A stretch of 64,000 bases of DNA from Aldrovandia affinis (taxonomy: Eukaryota > Chordata > Actinopteri > Notacanthiformes > Halosauridae). Made by a program: the position numbers and the translations under genes. The notes under the pieces were generated by a model. It was not told the origin of the DNA. It did not search any database and saw only the letters and a list, made by a program, of their open reading frames with translations. The DNA is taken from assembly GCA_029706075.1 (NCBI GenBank), contig JAINUG010000048.1:4966374-5030373 (forward strand), read 5' to 3'. Each line of letters starts with the position of its first letter. The stretch's first letter is position 1. Below, piece after piece: positions 23,470-35,222 of the stretch.

Positions 23470-24530
23470 CCTTATAAGAGTGACATGCAGCTTGGTTGTT
23501 TGCTTCTTTGTTTTATTTTTGGGGGGGGGGAATGGGGGGTCATAGTTTCTCCACCTTTCTCTGCAGACAGACTGTGTAGGGTATGCATTCAGATGGGGTT
23601 ATACATCACATGGGGACATTATTGGGCTTCTTGGACACAGCGACTGGGACCTCACCCCACACCCAAAGCCCCACCCCAATGTCCCTGCACTTTTCTTGTT
23701 TCAGGTGATGGCAAATACTTAGGGGAGGGGTTTTGACCCTTATCCATCAGTGTACTTGATTATGTTTTTTTACTATAGTGCATGATGTTAAATATGCATT
23801 GTACTACTGAGTTAAATTGAGGATTGTGAAATGTTGTGAAGACTGTTGATAGGCATGTGCATATAATGCACTTCGACTTTTCTGGCGTGCCGGTATCCTT
23901 CGGCTTCTATGGAGATTCCTTTGTGGACGGACTGTAGCTTTGTATTGTTGTTGTTTATCATTATTATTATCATTTAAGTATTTCTGTGACATCCTCTCTT
24001 GCCTCCGAAGATGACCCCTAAGGAGAGGGTTATGTATATGTTGTATGGAAAAGACTCCACACGCAAAGACGTCCTCTTGTAAGAGCAGAAAACTGTGACA
24101 TATTTAGCATTTTATGGTGATCTGATACTCAATGTTTTTGTACCTCTGTCCACCATTGGTTAATAAATCATGACTTATTAAACACTGTTTATGTTGTATT
24201 TGTGCCCAGAGATATTTATTTATGTCACTGCAGACAGATGTTTTCAAAGCGAAAACTGCTTTATCAGAGGCAGCACAGCTCACAAACCTAAATGCAATCT
24301 TAAGCTGAAAATTTTGTTTCTGATTTTATCTTTTTCTCTTTGCCCAATTAGCTGCAGAACATCAGGCCTGAGTGTGAGTTGGTGCTCCAAAACAGAAATG
24401 GTTCTGGAGTCCTTGTTGAACCACACCTTTATGATGGAAAACAGTGATCATTGGACCGCTGTGCTGGACAGGGACCTCACATTGCCCATGTGTGGTAGTC
24501 TGTGCCATCTCCGTTTTCCTTTAACTTGAG
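23470..24530. other. Intergenic, nothing firmly recognised
   Basis: G-rich run near 23520. An exon-like stretch after an acceptor-like TTTGCCCAATTAG at about 24350 is open for about 30 codons but belongs to no family I recognise. Confidence 0.4.
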
Positions 24531-24536
24531 GGTGGA

Positions 24537-24912
24537 GGGGCAGCGGATAGCGTAGCGGTCTAACGCATCACACTTTGGCTGGTCTGGTGTGGTGTGCTCT
24601 GCCTGTCAGGGACGCAGTTCGAAACCCATGTCTCTACCAGACCGGCCCTGGTCGTCAGCCCGGTTGGGGGCGGCATTTGGCTGTCCGCCCAAGGGGGACG
24701 GGGGAGGGAGAGCCGGCTCAGGTCCGCCGAAAAGCAGAGTCTCCAGAACGTGGGTGGGTGAGTTCCGTTTCGGAGGAAAAGCGGAGGTCACTGCCTACGG
24801 AGAATTGGCTTTCCTCGAGTAGTCGAGCAACGGACCCATGTGGAGAGGGTTAATCGAAATAAATAGAGGGTGCAATTGGCTACCAAAATTGGGAGAAAAA
24901 TGGAAAAAATAA
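24537..24912 (+). mobile_element. tRNA-derived SINE, family A
   Basis: The head GGATAGCGTAGCGGTCTAACG has an A box, the B box is CAGTTCGAAACCC at about 24615, the mid block is GGCATTTGGCTGTCCGCCC and the tail is ATTGGCTACCAAAATTGGGA. It is one of the better-preserved copies. Open frames here are SINE-encoded shadows. Confidence 0.85.
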
Positions 24913-24914
24913 AA

Positions 24915-26180
24915 ACAAACTTGAGGGTGGAGTGCAAGGCACACTCTCTCTGCCAAGCTGCCCTCCTTCTCATGTCCACCCCCGCCAAAATGGTACGGGC
25001 GCAGACGGCACTCTGTAGAGCTCTGATGAAAATGCACTCTCCGATGCACTCCCTCTGCCAAAGCTACAGGGTCCACCTGTTGCTATAGCAACAGAAGCCG
25101 CAATTCCAGAGAGGCTCGTGGATGCAAGCCTGGATCAGCGGAGGGAAATGCAGGTCAGTACTGAAGGAAAACAAACAGAGACAAAGACAAAGGCAGGCAA
25201 AGAGATGCATCAGGGACAAGGTGTCTATCTTGATGCTGATATACCACTGACACTGCAGCAGTGAAAATGAATGTATGTTTGTTCCTGATTGTGTTTGGAC
25301 ATAGAGAGAGAACATGATATATTAATATTTGGAAATAGCGGATAACAGTGGGACCATTAATTTAAAAAACACTTGTTTAATTTTATTCTCAATTTTTTTA
25401 TTTTCTCCCATGGAATTCCCAATCATATTTGTACACATACTCCATCACTGAAATGCTGCAACAATCATTTTCACCCTAAAGTCCTCCTGCAGCTGAGCTG
25501 TGCATCACCCCATTGGATTCAATTCTGAAGTACTACTAATATGAAAATATAAATGTTTCATAAATATTCTGCTTCCTCTTCTATTTCCCAGGTTTATTCT
25601 ACTAGTTGGCCACAAGGAGGCAGTAAAATGATTGAAGTGAATTCGACAGGGAGAACTTGGATCGTGTACAGTGCATCTAAACTAGAAGTTGCAAAAATGC
25701 ATGCATTTTTCATGAACATGCCATTATGATTAGATTAAACTCTCCTGGATCCCAAGAGTCCTCAACACACCTTTTGCATTAATATAACATTATACAAAAA
25801 ACTGAAAATGATCATTCTTTGTGGATTCTCCACTATTTTATGTGGGTTTTCTCAGGGTATTGATTTAGATATTGATTACTGATATTGATTTAAATCCATC
25901 CTTGTCCTCTGCCGTAAGCTTTTAGAATGTGCCGTGCTGTACTACATGCTGATAATAATCTAAATTTGCACTGGATCGTTTACATATTTACATTTACATA
26001 TTTCACACTGCACTGCTGTACTGCATGGCGATAATGTCATCAGTAGTGTAAAAACGTTGTACCACAGGTTTGGAACATTAATCCCGTCTATGGGTTTTAT
26101 TCGAAACATTGTGAAGGTAAAGAGAGATCTGTTTCTTTGAAAACGGGTGAAAAAAGGAGCCTTGGGTCTTTGTGTGCATA
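24915..26180. other. Intergenic, nothing recognised
   Basis: No gene or repeat family recognised. Confidence 0.45.
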
Positions 26181-26184
26181 TATG

Positions 26185-26186
<2 letters not shown>

Positions 26187-26238
<52 letters not shown>
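26187..26238. repeat. (GT)n microsatellite
   Basis: About 25 uninterrupted GT units. Confidence 0.97.
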
Positions 26239-26239
<1 letters not shown>

Positions 26240-27005
26240 TATTCAAAACCACTAACCCCTTCCTTCCTCTACTTGACTCATGGGGCAGCAACACAATGTG
26301 TTCCATTTGCAATACCTTGTTCCTATGTGGTTTTTTGTTTGGATTTTTTCATTTTTATTTATTTGCAATGAATTAAGAAAAAGCTTTAGAGTTTTCTTTT
26401 TATATTTCTTATTATAGAGTACTTTGTGATGATAAATGGCAAGAAATCCCAATTAAATCCATTTTGATTCCATGGAGTAAGAAAATAAAATGTGAAAAAT
26501 GCCAAAGGGGGTGAAAACTTTTTATACACTCCCTGATTTAATTATTAAATGCTTATATTAAAATATTGTTAAAATTCCATAAATTAGGGATAGGCAGATT
26601 TAATTAGATTGAGACAGATTAAACGGAAATGCAACATAACTCAAATAATTGATATACATTATTTTAATATATCATTATTCATCATAAAATATTATAAATA
26701 ATATAAATATATTATTTTTAACAAAACATTGTAATACGTGGTTAAGGTAAAAAAAACTATACTAATAATATAAGTTCAGGATCACATTCACGGAAGAGAA
26801 GTTCTAGCATCAAAGACTTGGCAAGCCAGCAACAGGAGCAGCAGCACCTGTTCTACCAAGGCTGGCAAAGGAGTAACTTGTCATTCCTGAAACATCTGTA
26901 CCTTCTGAGTGAGTGTTCTCAAATGCAGGCCTAATTGTAAACAAGCACTGATTGATGGCCAAAAATGTGGACATGCTACTGCTTCTGAAGGCCAGCATGA
27001 AATAT
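26240..27005. other. Intergenic, AT-rich, nothing recognised
   Basis: Very AT-rich (26540-26770). No gene or repeat family recognised. Confidence 0.45.
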
Positions 27006-27009
27006 AGGG

Positions 27010-27225
27010 AACTACCAGAATAAAAGAAACACAAACATAAAGTGTCTTAATAGGGCATTGGGACACCACGTGCCACCAGAACAGGTTCAATGCACCTTGG
27101 CATAGATTTTTCAAGTGTCTGGAACTTTTGGAGGGATGCAACACCATTCTTCTACAAGAATTGCCTAATTTGCTGTTTTGTTGGTGGTGGCAGAAAGCTA
27201 TGGTGGAGTTACATTTGTGCCAGAT
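27010..27225 (-). mobile_element. Tc1/mariner-type 3' end
   Basis: TTAATAGGGCATTGGGACACC, then a block containing CTTGGCATAGATTTTTCAAG and GGAGGGATGCAACACCATTC, is the reverse complement of the 3' end of the element at 30.4-31.3 kb. It is truncated. Confidence 0.75.
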
Positions 27226-27229
27226 TTTC

Positions 27230-27815
27230 AAGTAAAATATCAAGTGTTGAAACCAAAAATCATGTTGAATGTTAAAAAAAATATTGATAAGTTACATATT
27301 TTATTTGAGTAATTTCACTGTCATTTGTAGTCAATCGGCTCTCCCTTTGCATGCATTTTCTCTGCACTTGATTTTGTTGTTTTTTCCTTTTAATAAATTT
27401 TTTTCTTTCAAGTTTTGGCACATTCAAAACTTGTGTGTGGGGTTTAGAAGAAGGGGTGTAGCATAAATGTCTATTTTATAATACATAACACTAATTATTA
27501 TAATATAATGTCACATTTAAAATTTGAATGGCTCAACATTCCAAAGTGTAAAAGTTTAAAGAAAAATAATCCAAATGCACATCCCTTATATGAATGAATG
27601 ATATTGTTGCCATTGCGTTATTGTGGTCACGCTAAGAGCTTATGCTAGCAAGCACAATGTAATCAACGTAGCCTACTGTCAGGCTCTGAGGCCAGTCTTG
27701 CTGTAATCAGCCATGAACTGGGCCCTGACAGAGATGCATGATGCTCACATGACTGAGGATGTACCCTGAAACAGTCATATGGTCTCAGTATATAAAAAAC
27801 CTTTCCTAATCTGTC
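27230..27815. other. Intergenic, nothing recognised
   Basis: No features recognised. Confidence 0.45.
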
Positions 27816-27821
27816 AACCAT

Positions 27822-28190
27822 CGGGGCTGTCGGGTGTCAAGTCCAGCTATGACACAACCCACAATCTGGAATCAAATCCTGACCGTGCCAGCTGTTGCCA
27901 GCACATAATCAGCTAAAGCATTGGCCAGGAAGAAAAGGTTTCAGTCAGCTGTGTGCATAAGCGACTCCACTGTTCAGTGGCCTACAGCCTACTGTCTATC
28001 TGCACCAGCTGTTTAAGTACTGTAGGGCAGGCATCCAGCCCAACAACTTTGCAGCTCAATTAATGGACTGCAGAGTGAAAAGAAGCACCAGCTGGCTACA
28101 CATGTTTCAGAGGGCCCATGGCCATGGGCAGGATACTGTAGCTGGGCCTACAAATACAATTGGATATCCCAAATTGGGAGGAAAATGAAA
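27822..28190 (+). mobile_element. tRNA-derived SINE, family A, degenerate
   Basis: A degenerate head with B-box-like GGAATCAAATCC lies near 27868. The end ATTGGATATCCCAAATTGGG is a mutated family tail. It is the most diverged copy here. Confidence 0.6.
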
Positions 28191-28194
28191 AAAA

Positions 28195-29210
28195 CAAGGA
28201 CGAAAAGATGATGTTATTCTGTGAACTGTCTGAAGGTTGTGCCCAGAACCCCATTCCCTCACTTCTCCATACTCACCCACCTTCCTCCCATTCATCTCCT
28301 CCCTCATCAATTCCTCACAATTCCTCACTTTTTTCAGGTTTTGTGCCCACAGGAAGTTTCTGATGTCTGAAGTTTCTGCCCCTTGGACACAATTGATCCG
28401 GCTGTCTCAATTAAGCTTAATTAGTTGTTAAATTACCTGTCCAAGGCAACATCGAACAACAACTTCTAATCAATAAAGCTGAAAGGCTATGTGCATTAGT
28501 ATTTTGTTTAAGGGACTCAAATGAACCAAAATAACTTACTGAAACATCTTGTCTCATGGTAGAGCAACAACCGATATCTGTAAGAACTGGCATCGAATTG
28601 GTAAATTGTGTCAACACTAGATCACTGAACCAACATCAAGCTAGATTAAGTACTGAAGTTAATCATATTCACTAGTGCCTCAACAGTCATCACTAGAATG
28701 AGACTTTGATAAATGTATGTATTTATTTGTTAATGTGGTTGTGTGTCTGTTTGTTTGTTTGTATTGCACAGTTACTAAAAGGCAGATACTTTGACATGTT
28801 TTATTTTGTTGTTGCTTTTTTTTTTGCATCTGTGCACAAGGCGGTCAGTTCAGTGGGTGATGTACACAAACAGTTTTTCCGATCACAGCACGTTTTTTCA
28901 AGCACAGCGGTGAGGGTCTGGAGTGTTGAGCTGAGCTGTGCAAGTGTGAGAGCTGAGGCTCGACTTCCTTCCTGTATGTGGTGGAGAAGCAGAGGGGTTA
29001 GTATACCAAGTAACCATCTACTCACGCATTTATCAGGCACTAATTTAGCAGACGTAAACCATTTTTTAAATCCTTTTTACTCAGTATTGCATTTCCATGA
29101 AATTTCTATGATACAAACTATTGCTGGTCACTCTCAAAAAGTGTTTATGATATACATTTCAAATATGTTTACAAACCTTTTAGGGGTGATATGGGAACTT
29201 TTTCTTAATT
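28195..29210. other. Intergenic, nothing recognised
   Basis: A 168-codon open frame at 28706-29212 is hydrophobic and low-complexity, with no domain, start or splice context. Not called as a gene. Confidence 0.45.
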
Positions 29211-29214
29211 AATT

Positions 29215-29740
29215 ACAAATATAAAACAGGCAATAATTGATTGCATAAGTATTCACCCCTAGATAAGACACACCTAAATTAACTCTGGTGCAATAAATTG
29301 TCTTATTGGAGTCCACCTGTGTACAATTTCATATTATTATAAATGTCTGTGAGAGGTCCCACAGTTGGCTAGCGCCAACCTTTTGATTTCCAAACAAGAG
29401 CTTCAACATGAAGACCAAGAACATTCAAAGCAAATCTGAGAAAAGGTTCTTCAAAAGCATCAATCAGCATAATGATATAAGAAGATTTCAAAGACTTTAA
29501 ATATCCCCCAGAGCTCTTTTAAGTCCATCATAAAGACATGGAGAAAATATGTCACAACTATGAATTTGCTTAGAACAGACAGTGCTCAAAAACTGAGCAC
29601 TGGTGGCAGAGGGGCACTTGTAAGGAGGCCACCAAGAGACCCATGGCAACTCTGACAGAGTTATAGTCTTCCATAACAGAGATGAGGCTTATCTGTGGTT
29701 ATATCTTCACACAGTGTGAGATATCTACCCAACTGGTGAT
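29215..29740 (+). mobile_element. Tc1-like transposon, 5' half, decayed
   Basis: TTGCATAAGTATTCACCCC, then an ATG (29408) starting MKTKNIQSKSEK, and a later CACTGGTGGCAGAGGGGCAC block, correspond to the leader and DNA-binding half of a Tc1 transposase. Stops and frame breaks abound and the catalytic half is missing. Confidence 0.7.
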
Positions 29741-29858
29741 ATGATCTCTCAGAACACAACCACATAGCATTCAGCAAACAATCTCCTTTGAAGTGCGCAT
29801 GCACTGAAAATAATTCACTGAAAAGGCATGCTGGAAATCTTCCAGTTGTTTTATAGCA

Positions 29859-29861
<3 letters not shown>

Positions 29862-29938
<77 letters not shown>
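29862..29938. repeat. (GT)n microsatellite
   Basis: Nearly 38 uninterrupted GT units. Confidence 0.97.
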
Positions 29939-29939
<1 letters not shown>

Positions 29940-29940
<1 letters not shown>

Positions 29941-30405
29941 CATGTGTATGTACCCCTATGAAACTCAAATGGTGGTTTTCATTGCATCTGATGGATTCTG
30001 AACTGCTGCTACTGCTTAACCCCAGAGCGCATTTCTGTTCAGCCTGGGCCAAGTTGCTGTGGAAACACCTCCAGCTCACCGGGTCACTGGAAACATGGTT
30101 AGTGTTTCTAGGCTTTTGTTCTCGTCATGGACTTAATCTCCTGATGCAACAAATAATTTTGATTGCACCAATTTGACTTACTTCAACAGATCAGACAATG
30201 TAAGTACCTTAGAAAGTGAGAGCTGGCTGGATTGCATTTGGTTTAACAGCCAGGGGATATAGGCATTACATGCACGACTGCAGTTCTGAATCGGATGGAA
30301 AGAAAATGAAGGAATATCCATGCTCAAATCAAATCCATAATCAAATCAGGAGGTCAGAAATCAGCTTTTAGTTTCTTTCTGAAAGAAAGTTGGTAGCTGT
30401 ATATA
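29940..30405. other. Intergenic, nothing recognised
   Basis: No features recognised. Confidence 0.45.
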
Positions 30406-30407
30406 TA

Positions 30408-31272
30408 CAGGTAACTGCGAAAATAAAGGAGGCACTTGATTAATTGAGGGATACAAAGGCTGTGTTCGAAACCGCTCCCTATTCACTATATAGTGCACTA
30501 TATAGTGTGTACGCCATTTTGTAGTGTGCGACGAATTCTAAACTGTTGATTTCGTTCACTATATAGTGAACGAGAAAATACCCACAATTCACCGTGATTT
30601 GTAGTGAACAGCGAATGTACCCTACAATTTATCCCGTGTCCCAATTTATCCCGTTGTATATAGTAAACACTATATAGGGAATAGGGAACGAGTGAACGAG
30701 TGAGCGGTTTCGAACACAGCCAAAGTCTATTGTAAGCAGGTGCTTCCACACAGCTGTGGTCCCATTATTTTGGTTACCATGGCTGTAAGAAGAGATCTCA
30801 GTGACTTTGAAAGAGGGGTGATTGTTGGGGCATGTTTGGCAGGAGCTTCAGTGAAGAAGATCACTGGATGGTTTGATGAGCATGAAAACGATGTAAACCA
30901 TATGCCTTTTCAGTCACCAGATCTCAACTCAATTGAACACTGAGATTCTGGAGTAATCATTGAGACAAAAGTTTCATGCACCATCAACAAAATCCCACAT
31001 GATGGAATTTCATGTGGAAGAATGGTTGCATTCCTCCAATAGCATTCCAGACACTTGCAGAAACTATGCCAAGTGCATTGAAGCTGTTTTGGTGGCTTGT
31101 GGTGGCCCAACACCCTATTAAGGCACTTTATTTTTATGTTTCCTATCCGCCGGTACTGGCCGTGGAATCCCCCCTCCTCCCCCCAACAGATGCTCACAGT
31201 ATCTCAGCCGTTTAAAGGATTCCTCATTTGCTCCTGTGTTTTATTTTAAGCCTTTATTTTAGCAGTTACTTG
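30408..31272 (+). mobile_element. Tc1/mariner-type element with both ends, containing a nested MITE
   Basis: Left end CAGGTAACTGCGAAAATAAAGG and right end CCTTTATTTTAGCAGTTACTTG are inverted repeats, each flanked by TA (30406-30407, 31273-31274). The remaining interior has an ATG at 30779 starting an open stretch (RRDLSDFERGVIVGACLAGAS), a helix-turn-helix type start. It jumps to an SPDLNSIEH block, so the catalytic domain is almost wholly deleted. It is split near its left end by the 30458-30721 MITE. Confidence 0.88.
30458..30721. mobile_element. Palindromic MITE nested in the Tc1/mariner element
   Basis: Starts GGCTGTGTTCGAAACCGCTC and ends GAGCGGTTTCGAACACAGCC, inverted repeats of at least 19 bp, with internal CACTATATAGTG palindromes. 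Flanks fit either a 3-bp AAA duplication or, if the ends are trimmed by one base, a 5-bp CAAAG duplication (30454-30458, 30721-30725). The superfamily is not settled. No coding capacity. Confidence 0.85.
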
Positions 31273-31540
31273 TATATACACGCTATAGTGGCTCCTGTTT
31301 AAAGGGGTGTATTATGCTTACACAAATTCTAATATTCTGAGGTTAATGTGAAAATTCAAGCATTAAGACATGAGTCATGCAAAAGCTATTTTGCAGAAGT
31401 GCAAAAAACACAATATCTGGGCTATAGGGCATAGCATGCATTCATGGGAATTACCATTACCAATTCAGCCACAGCTTTTCGGAACATTACAGGGTGTACA
31501 GAAATGTTCATAACATTTTCTTACCGTAGCCCTTAGAGCA

Positions 31541-31621
31541 GGGGTGTCAAACTCATTCCATCGAGGGCCGAGTGTGTGCAGGTTTCTGTTGTAACCAATG
31601 CATTACACCAGAAGACCAATA
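31541..31621. mobile_element. Left end of a hAT MITE, interrupted by the LTR element
   Basis: CAGGGGTGTCAAACTCATTC resembles the hAT MITE ends at 11215 and 49214, and the 8 bases before it (CCTTAGAG) equal the target duplication of the 11215 copy. The LTR element begins 81 bp in. No right end was found beyond 37203. Confidence 0.55.
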
Positions 31622-32067
31622 TGTAGCAAGGTGGCAGGGGTGGCCACCATGCCAGGTGGTGAGTGGATGAAAGACCAACCAAAAAATTAACTTCCGATAG
31701 GCCAATGGCCGATTTATTACCTTTTTACAAAACAATTCAAACAAAACAGGAAGATACAGCAGTAACATCCAAAAACTATGCAATAGAGGGAAGGAGCAAC
31801 AAAAACCAGCACTTCTGCCTCCATGCCCCAAAAACTCTCTCATCAAGCATGGCAGGCTGTGCTTTTATAATGGCCTAATGAAGGCAATGGCTCACAGCTG
31901 AGTTGATTGCTCATTAGCCTCAGGTGAGCCTGCCTGTAAGTGAGGCCACTGCTGTCCAAGGCCCTGTAGTCTTCTTCAGGCTGTGGGAGGGAACAGAAAT
32001 ACCTGACAGCAGCCAAAAGGGAGGTGCAGCCCTCTCTACTCCTCCCTCTACCTCTCTCAGTGTCACA
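31622..32067 (-). repeat. 3' LTR (446 bp) of the LTR element
   Basis: It matches the right LTR along its length, including TGGCAGGCTGTGCTTTTATA and the CTCAGCTGAGTTGATTGC region. It keeps a 28-bp stretch (CCAGCACTTCTGCC...) that the right LTR has lost between CAAAAA repeats. Confidence 0.92.
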
Positions 32068-32342
32068 TACCTTCCCCCTCAGCTCCAACTAAGGGGAGGA
32101 GGTGGAAATCTCCAAACACCAGGAGAGGAACGCCAGGGCTTTAGGAGGCTCTGCCCCCAGGGTTGAAGATAAGCCATGCCTGTCGCACCAGCGAACTGAT
32201 ACCGGAGGCATAAGGCAGCTTTGTGCCCCCGGAAAAGCTGGCAACGGCAGGCGATGAGGGGCCCCCAGGGAGGCCAGCAGCAGCACGCGACCAGCGACCC
32301 TCTGGGAGGCTGCAAGCAGCAGGCAAGGAGGGCGACAGCTGG

Positions 32343-32540
32343 GCGCGATGGGCCCTCAGGAAGGCCGGCGACAGCTGGGCGCGATGGGCCCTCAGGAAGG
32401 CAGGCGACAGCTGGGCGCGATGTGCCCTCAGGAAGGTCGGCGACAGATGGGCGCGATGGGCCCTCAGGAAGGCCGGCGACAGCTGGGCGCGATGGGCCCT
32501 CAGGAAGGCCGGCGACAGCTGGGCGCGATGGGCCCTCAGG
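32343..32540 (-). repeat. 36-bp coding minisatellite, part 1
   Basis: About 5.5 tandem 36-bp units (CTCAGGAAGGCCGGCGACAG + CTGGGCGCGATGGGCC), each encoding the 12-residue unit GPSRPAVAGLPE on the minus strand. The array is open in that frame and belongs to the LTR element's protein region. It is interrupted at 32540/32541 by the LINE insertion and resumes at 33950. Confidence 0.93.
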
Positions 32541-33949
32541 TCCAGTACTTTTGGGACAAGGATCCGTGGCGCACCTGCGGCCCAGTTGTAAAAGAGGTGA
32601 GGAAGAATAAATCACCTGTGGTTGTGCTGAGGGTTAGGTTTCACTATGGTCAATGAGATCAGCTGTGTTTTTCCCTTCAACACCAGTGCGCTAACGGCGT
32701 AGCGAATTGGCAATCTCTGATAAGAGTTATGAGACGCTCCGTCTGAAGCACTTCTCTCAGGAGGAAACTGACATACTTGCCCAGGAGGCACTTTTTATGA
32801 CACCTCAGACAAGCCATCAAGACCGCCTGCGAACCAACGGAGGAAGAAGACGGCACGGCGCTCGTTAGTGCAGTTTATGTATTTTCGTTTAAGCCGCAGG
32901 CACTAAAATGCGTTTCAATTATATAACCTTTCGAGTTTACAAGGCTATGTAAGTGGCGTGATTCATATTCACTACTTCACTTGTGATGCTCCACAGCCAA
33001 CAAGCCTCTCCTCTCCTGCACGCTCTGTGCCTGTCCAGCATTCTTGCGATCGGCACAGGCAACTCTGTTGCACCACATTTACATTACATTTTACATTTCT
33101 CGTGCTTCTCGAGCCATATTGCAGCGATCTCCCGGACCTGCCGTTTCTCCCTCCACAACATCCGGAGGATCAGACCGTTCCTCACCCAAGAGGCCACTCA
33201 ACTCCTGGTCCAGGCCCTGGTGATCTCACGTCTGGACTACTGCAATTCCTTGCTGGCAGGCCTTCCGGCCTGTGCCATCAAGCCACTGCAACTAGTCCAG
33301 AACGCTGCTGCTCGCCTGGTGTTCAACCAGCCGAAGTTCACCCACGTCACCCCTCTACTCTCCTCTCTGCATTGGCTCCCCATCGCAGCACGCATCAGAT
33401 TCAAGTCACTGGTGCTTGCTTTTCAAGCGGCCAGAGGTACTGCTCCCCCATACCTCCAGTCACTCATCACGCCCTACACCCCGTCCAGACCCCTCCGCTC
33501 CGCCTCCGCTGGCAGACTGACTGCCCCATCCCTCCGGGCGCCTGGCAGCCGCTCCTCACGGTCTCGCCTCTTCTCTGTCCTGGTCCTCGTTGGTGAACGA
33601 CCTCCCGCACCGGTCAGGACTGCGGAATCACTTCCAATCTTCCGCAAGAGACTCAAAACCCACCTCTTCAGACTCCACTACCACTGAACACTGTCCATCT
33701 AGTCAATCTGTCGTCACCACTGTTTACTTGTTCTAAAAAAAATAAAATAAAAAAAATAAATAAAAAACCCACTAACCTTTTCTTTCCCAATGTTACAGGT
33801 ATGATACGCAGACGCCTGCAATGATGTCTTTTGCTGTTTTACTGCACTGATCTTGTACGCTAACTTTGATTGTTCTCACCTTGTATTAATGCACATCTTG
33901 TAAGTCGCTCTGGATAAGAGCGTCTGCTAAATGCTTAAAATGTAAAATG
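32541..33949 (+). mobile_element. L2 (UnaL2-like) LINE, 5'-truncated, inserted in the minisatellite
   Basis: 33112-33687 is open and encodes the C-terminal part of an L2-clade reverse transcriptase: SRLDYCNSLLAGLP, LQLVQNAAARLV, LHWLPIAARIRFKSL and FRKRLKTHLFRLHYH before the stop at 33685-33687. The 3' UTR ends with the stem-loop CGCTCTGGATAAGAGCG (33906-33922) and CTGCTAAATG. The minisatellite resumes immediately after. The sequence at 32541-33110 belongs to the same insertion but is unassigned; it contains ACATTTACATTACATTTTAC at 33076, which may be a second tail. The polymerase core is missing, so the copy is dead. Confidence 0.85.
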
Positions 33950-34365
33950 GAAGGCCGGCGACAGCTGGGCGCGATGGGCCCTCAGGAAGGCCGGCGACAG
34001 CGGGGCGCGATGAAGGGGCATTCAGGGAGGCCTGCAACGACAGGCAAGGAGGGGCCCTCAGGGAGGCCATGACGACAGGCAAGGAGGGGCCCTCAGGGAG
34101 GCCTGCGACGTCAGGCAAGGGGGGCCCTCAGCGAGGCCTGCGACGGCAGGCAAGGGGGGCCCTCAGGGAGGCCTGCAACAGCAGGCAAGGAGGGGCCCTC
34201 AGGGAGGCCTGCGACAGCTGGCGGCAATGGGCCCTCGGCGAGGCTGGCAACGGCAGGCAAGGAGGGGCCCTAAGGGAGGCCTTCGACGGCAGGGCACGAT
34301 GGGCCCTCAGTGAGGCCAGCGACGGAAGGCGGTGATGGGCCCTCAGCGAGGCCGGCGACTGAGGT
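33950..34365 (-). repeat. 36-bp coding minisatellite, part 2 (diverged)
   Basis: About 11 diverged units of the same 36-bp repeat, for example GGCCCTCAGGGAGGCCTGCG, some with small insertions or deletions. On the minus strand they read as variants of (E)GPSxPAVAGLP. Divergence increases towards the gag-like frame. Confidence 0.9.
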
Positions 34366-34389
34366 CTGTGGGGGTGCATGGCCCGGTCT

Positions 34390-35060
34390 TAGGGCCTTCC
34401 TCTGCTCCTCAGTCAGTGAGAGGAGAAGCCAGTGGGCAGTGTCATTAATTGGTGCTGGACAGTGGTGCCAATGATGACCGTCGCTTGTGCAGCTTCCACA
34501 CCAATTGCCATCCTGCATTGGGCACACAGACTAGCGATGATCTGGGTCCCCACACCACTCACACCAGAGAAAAATTCTCATAAGCTCCTTCCCAGGGGCC
34601 CCTGACCCAGGGTTCCACAGGTCGGTGGGGCAACTCCCACACACCCCAGAGCCTGCAGTACTGGACCACGGGTTAGGCGATAACCAGGCAGTGGTGGAGC
34701 CAGGGAAGGGGTTGCATGATTGCTTCTCTCTGGGTTTCCTCGCTTTTCCCCATGAAAGCCAGGAGTGTCTCCACCACACACTCGCTCAGGTAACTGACCC
34801 CCTCCAGGTCCAGCCAGATGTACACCTCCGGGTCCCTCATCCAACGAAGGAGGTCCTCCACCTCTGGGCTGGTCCAGGTCACAGCACGCCAGGGCTCATG
34901 TCCACCAGGGCTCGAGGCTGGCTCCAACTGGACCCCAGTCGCTATACAGCAGTTCTCCCTGCATCTTGGGGGAGCAGGCTTCCAGGTCCTGGGGTTCCTG
35001 GGGTCCCCTAGGCATAGGGACTGCCTGTCTCTTTGCCTTGCCATGTTTTTTCCTTGGCAT
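34390..35060 (-). pseudogene. gag-like frame of the LTR element with two CCHC zinc knuckles, frameshifted
   Basis: On the minus strand an ATG at 35060 opens MPRKKHGKAKRQ, a basic start. After frame shifts it continues through SPEVEDLLRWMRDPEVYIWL and LSECVVETLLAFMGK, a helical capsid-like stretch. Around 34480-34560 it carries two exact CX2CX4HX4C zinc knuckles (CEWCGDPDHRSLVC and CGSCTSDGHHWHHC). A Leu/Glu-rich linker then joins it to the minisatellite-encoded tail. Zinc knuckles of this spacing bind RNA in gag nucleocapsid proteins. At least two frameshifts disrupt the reading. Family assignment beyond gag-like is not possible by eye. Confidence 0.75.
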
Positions 35061-35222
35061 TTTTTATTTTATTTTATTTTTTAGGGGGGGGGAAGAGAAG
35101 AAGTGTGGGGGAAAAAATGTCCCAAAAATATTTTTTATTTATTTTTTATAGTAATTAATGAAGGAAAATCTTAATCCACTCAACCATCAGGGACAATTAA
35201 ATTGCCCGCATTCTCCACCATA

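Noticed and set aside
24350-24450. Exon-like stretch after TTTGCCCAATTAG reading LQNIRPECELVLQNR
   Set aside because: Looks protein-like but stops after about 30 codons, has no donor and no family match.
28706-29212. 168-codon open frame
   Set aside because: Hydrophobic low-complexity translation with no recognisable family and no splice or promoter context.
29771-30176. Long His/Thr- and Cys/Val-rich frames over the (GT)n tracts
   Set aside because: Pure dinucleotide-repeat translations, not genes.
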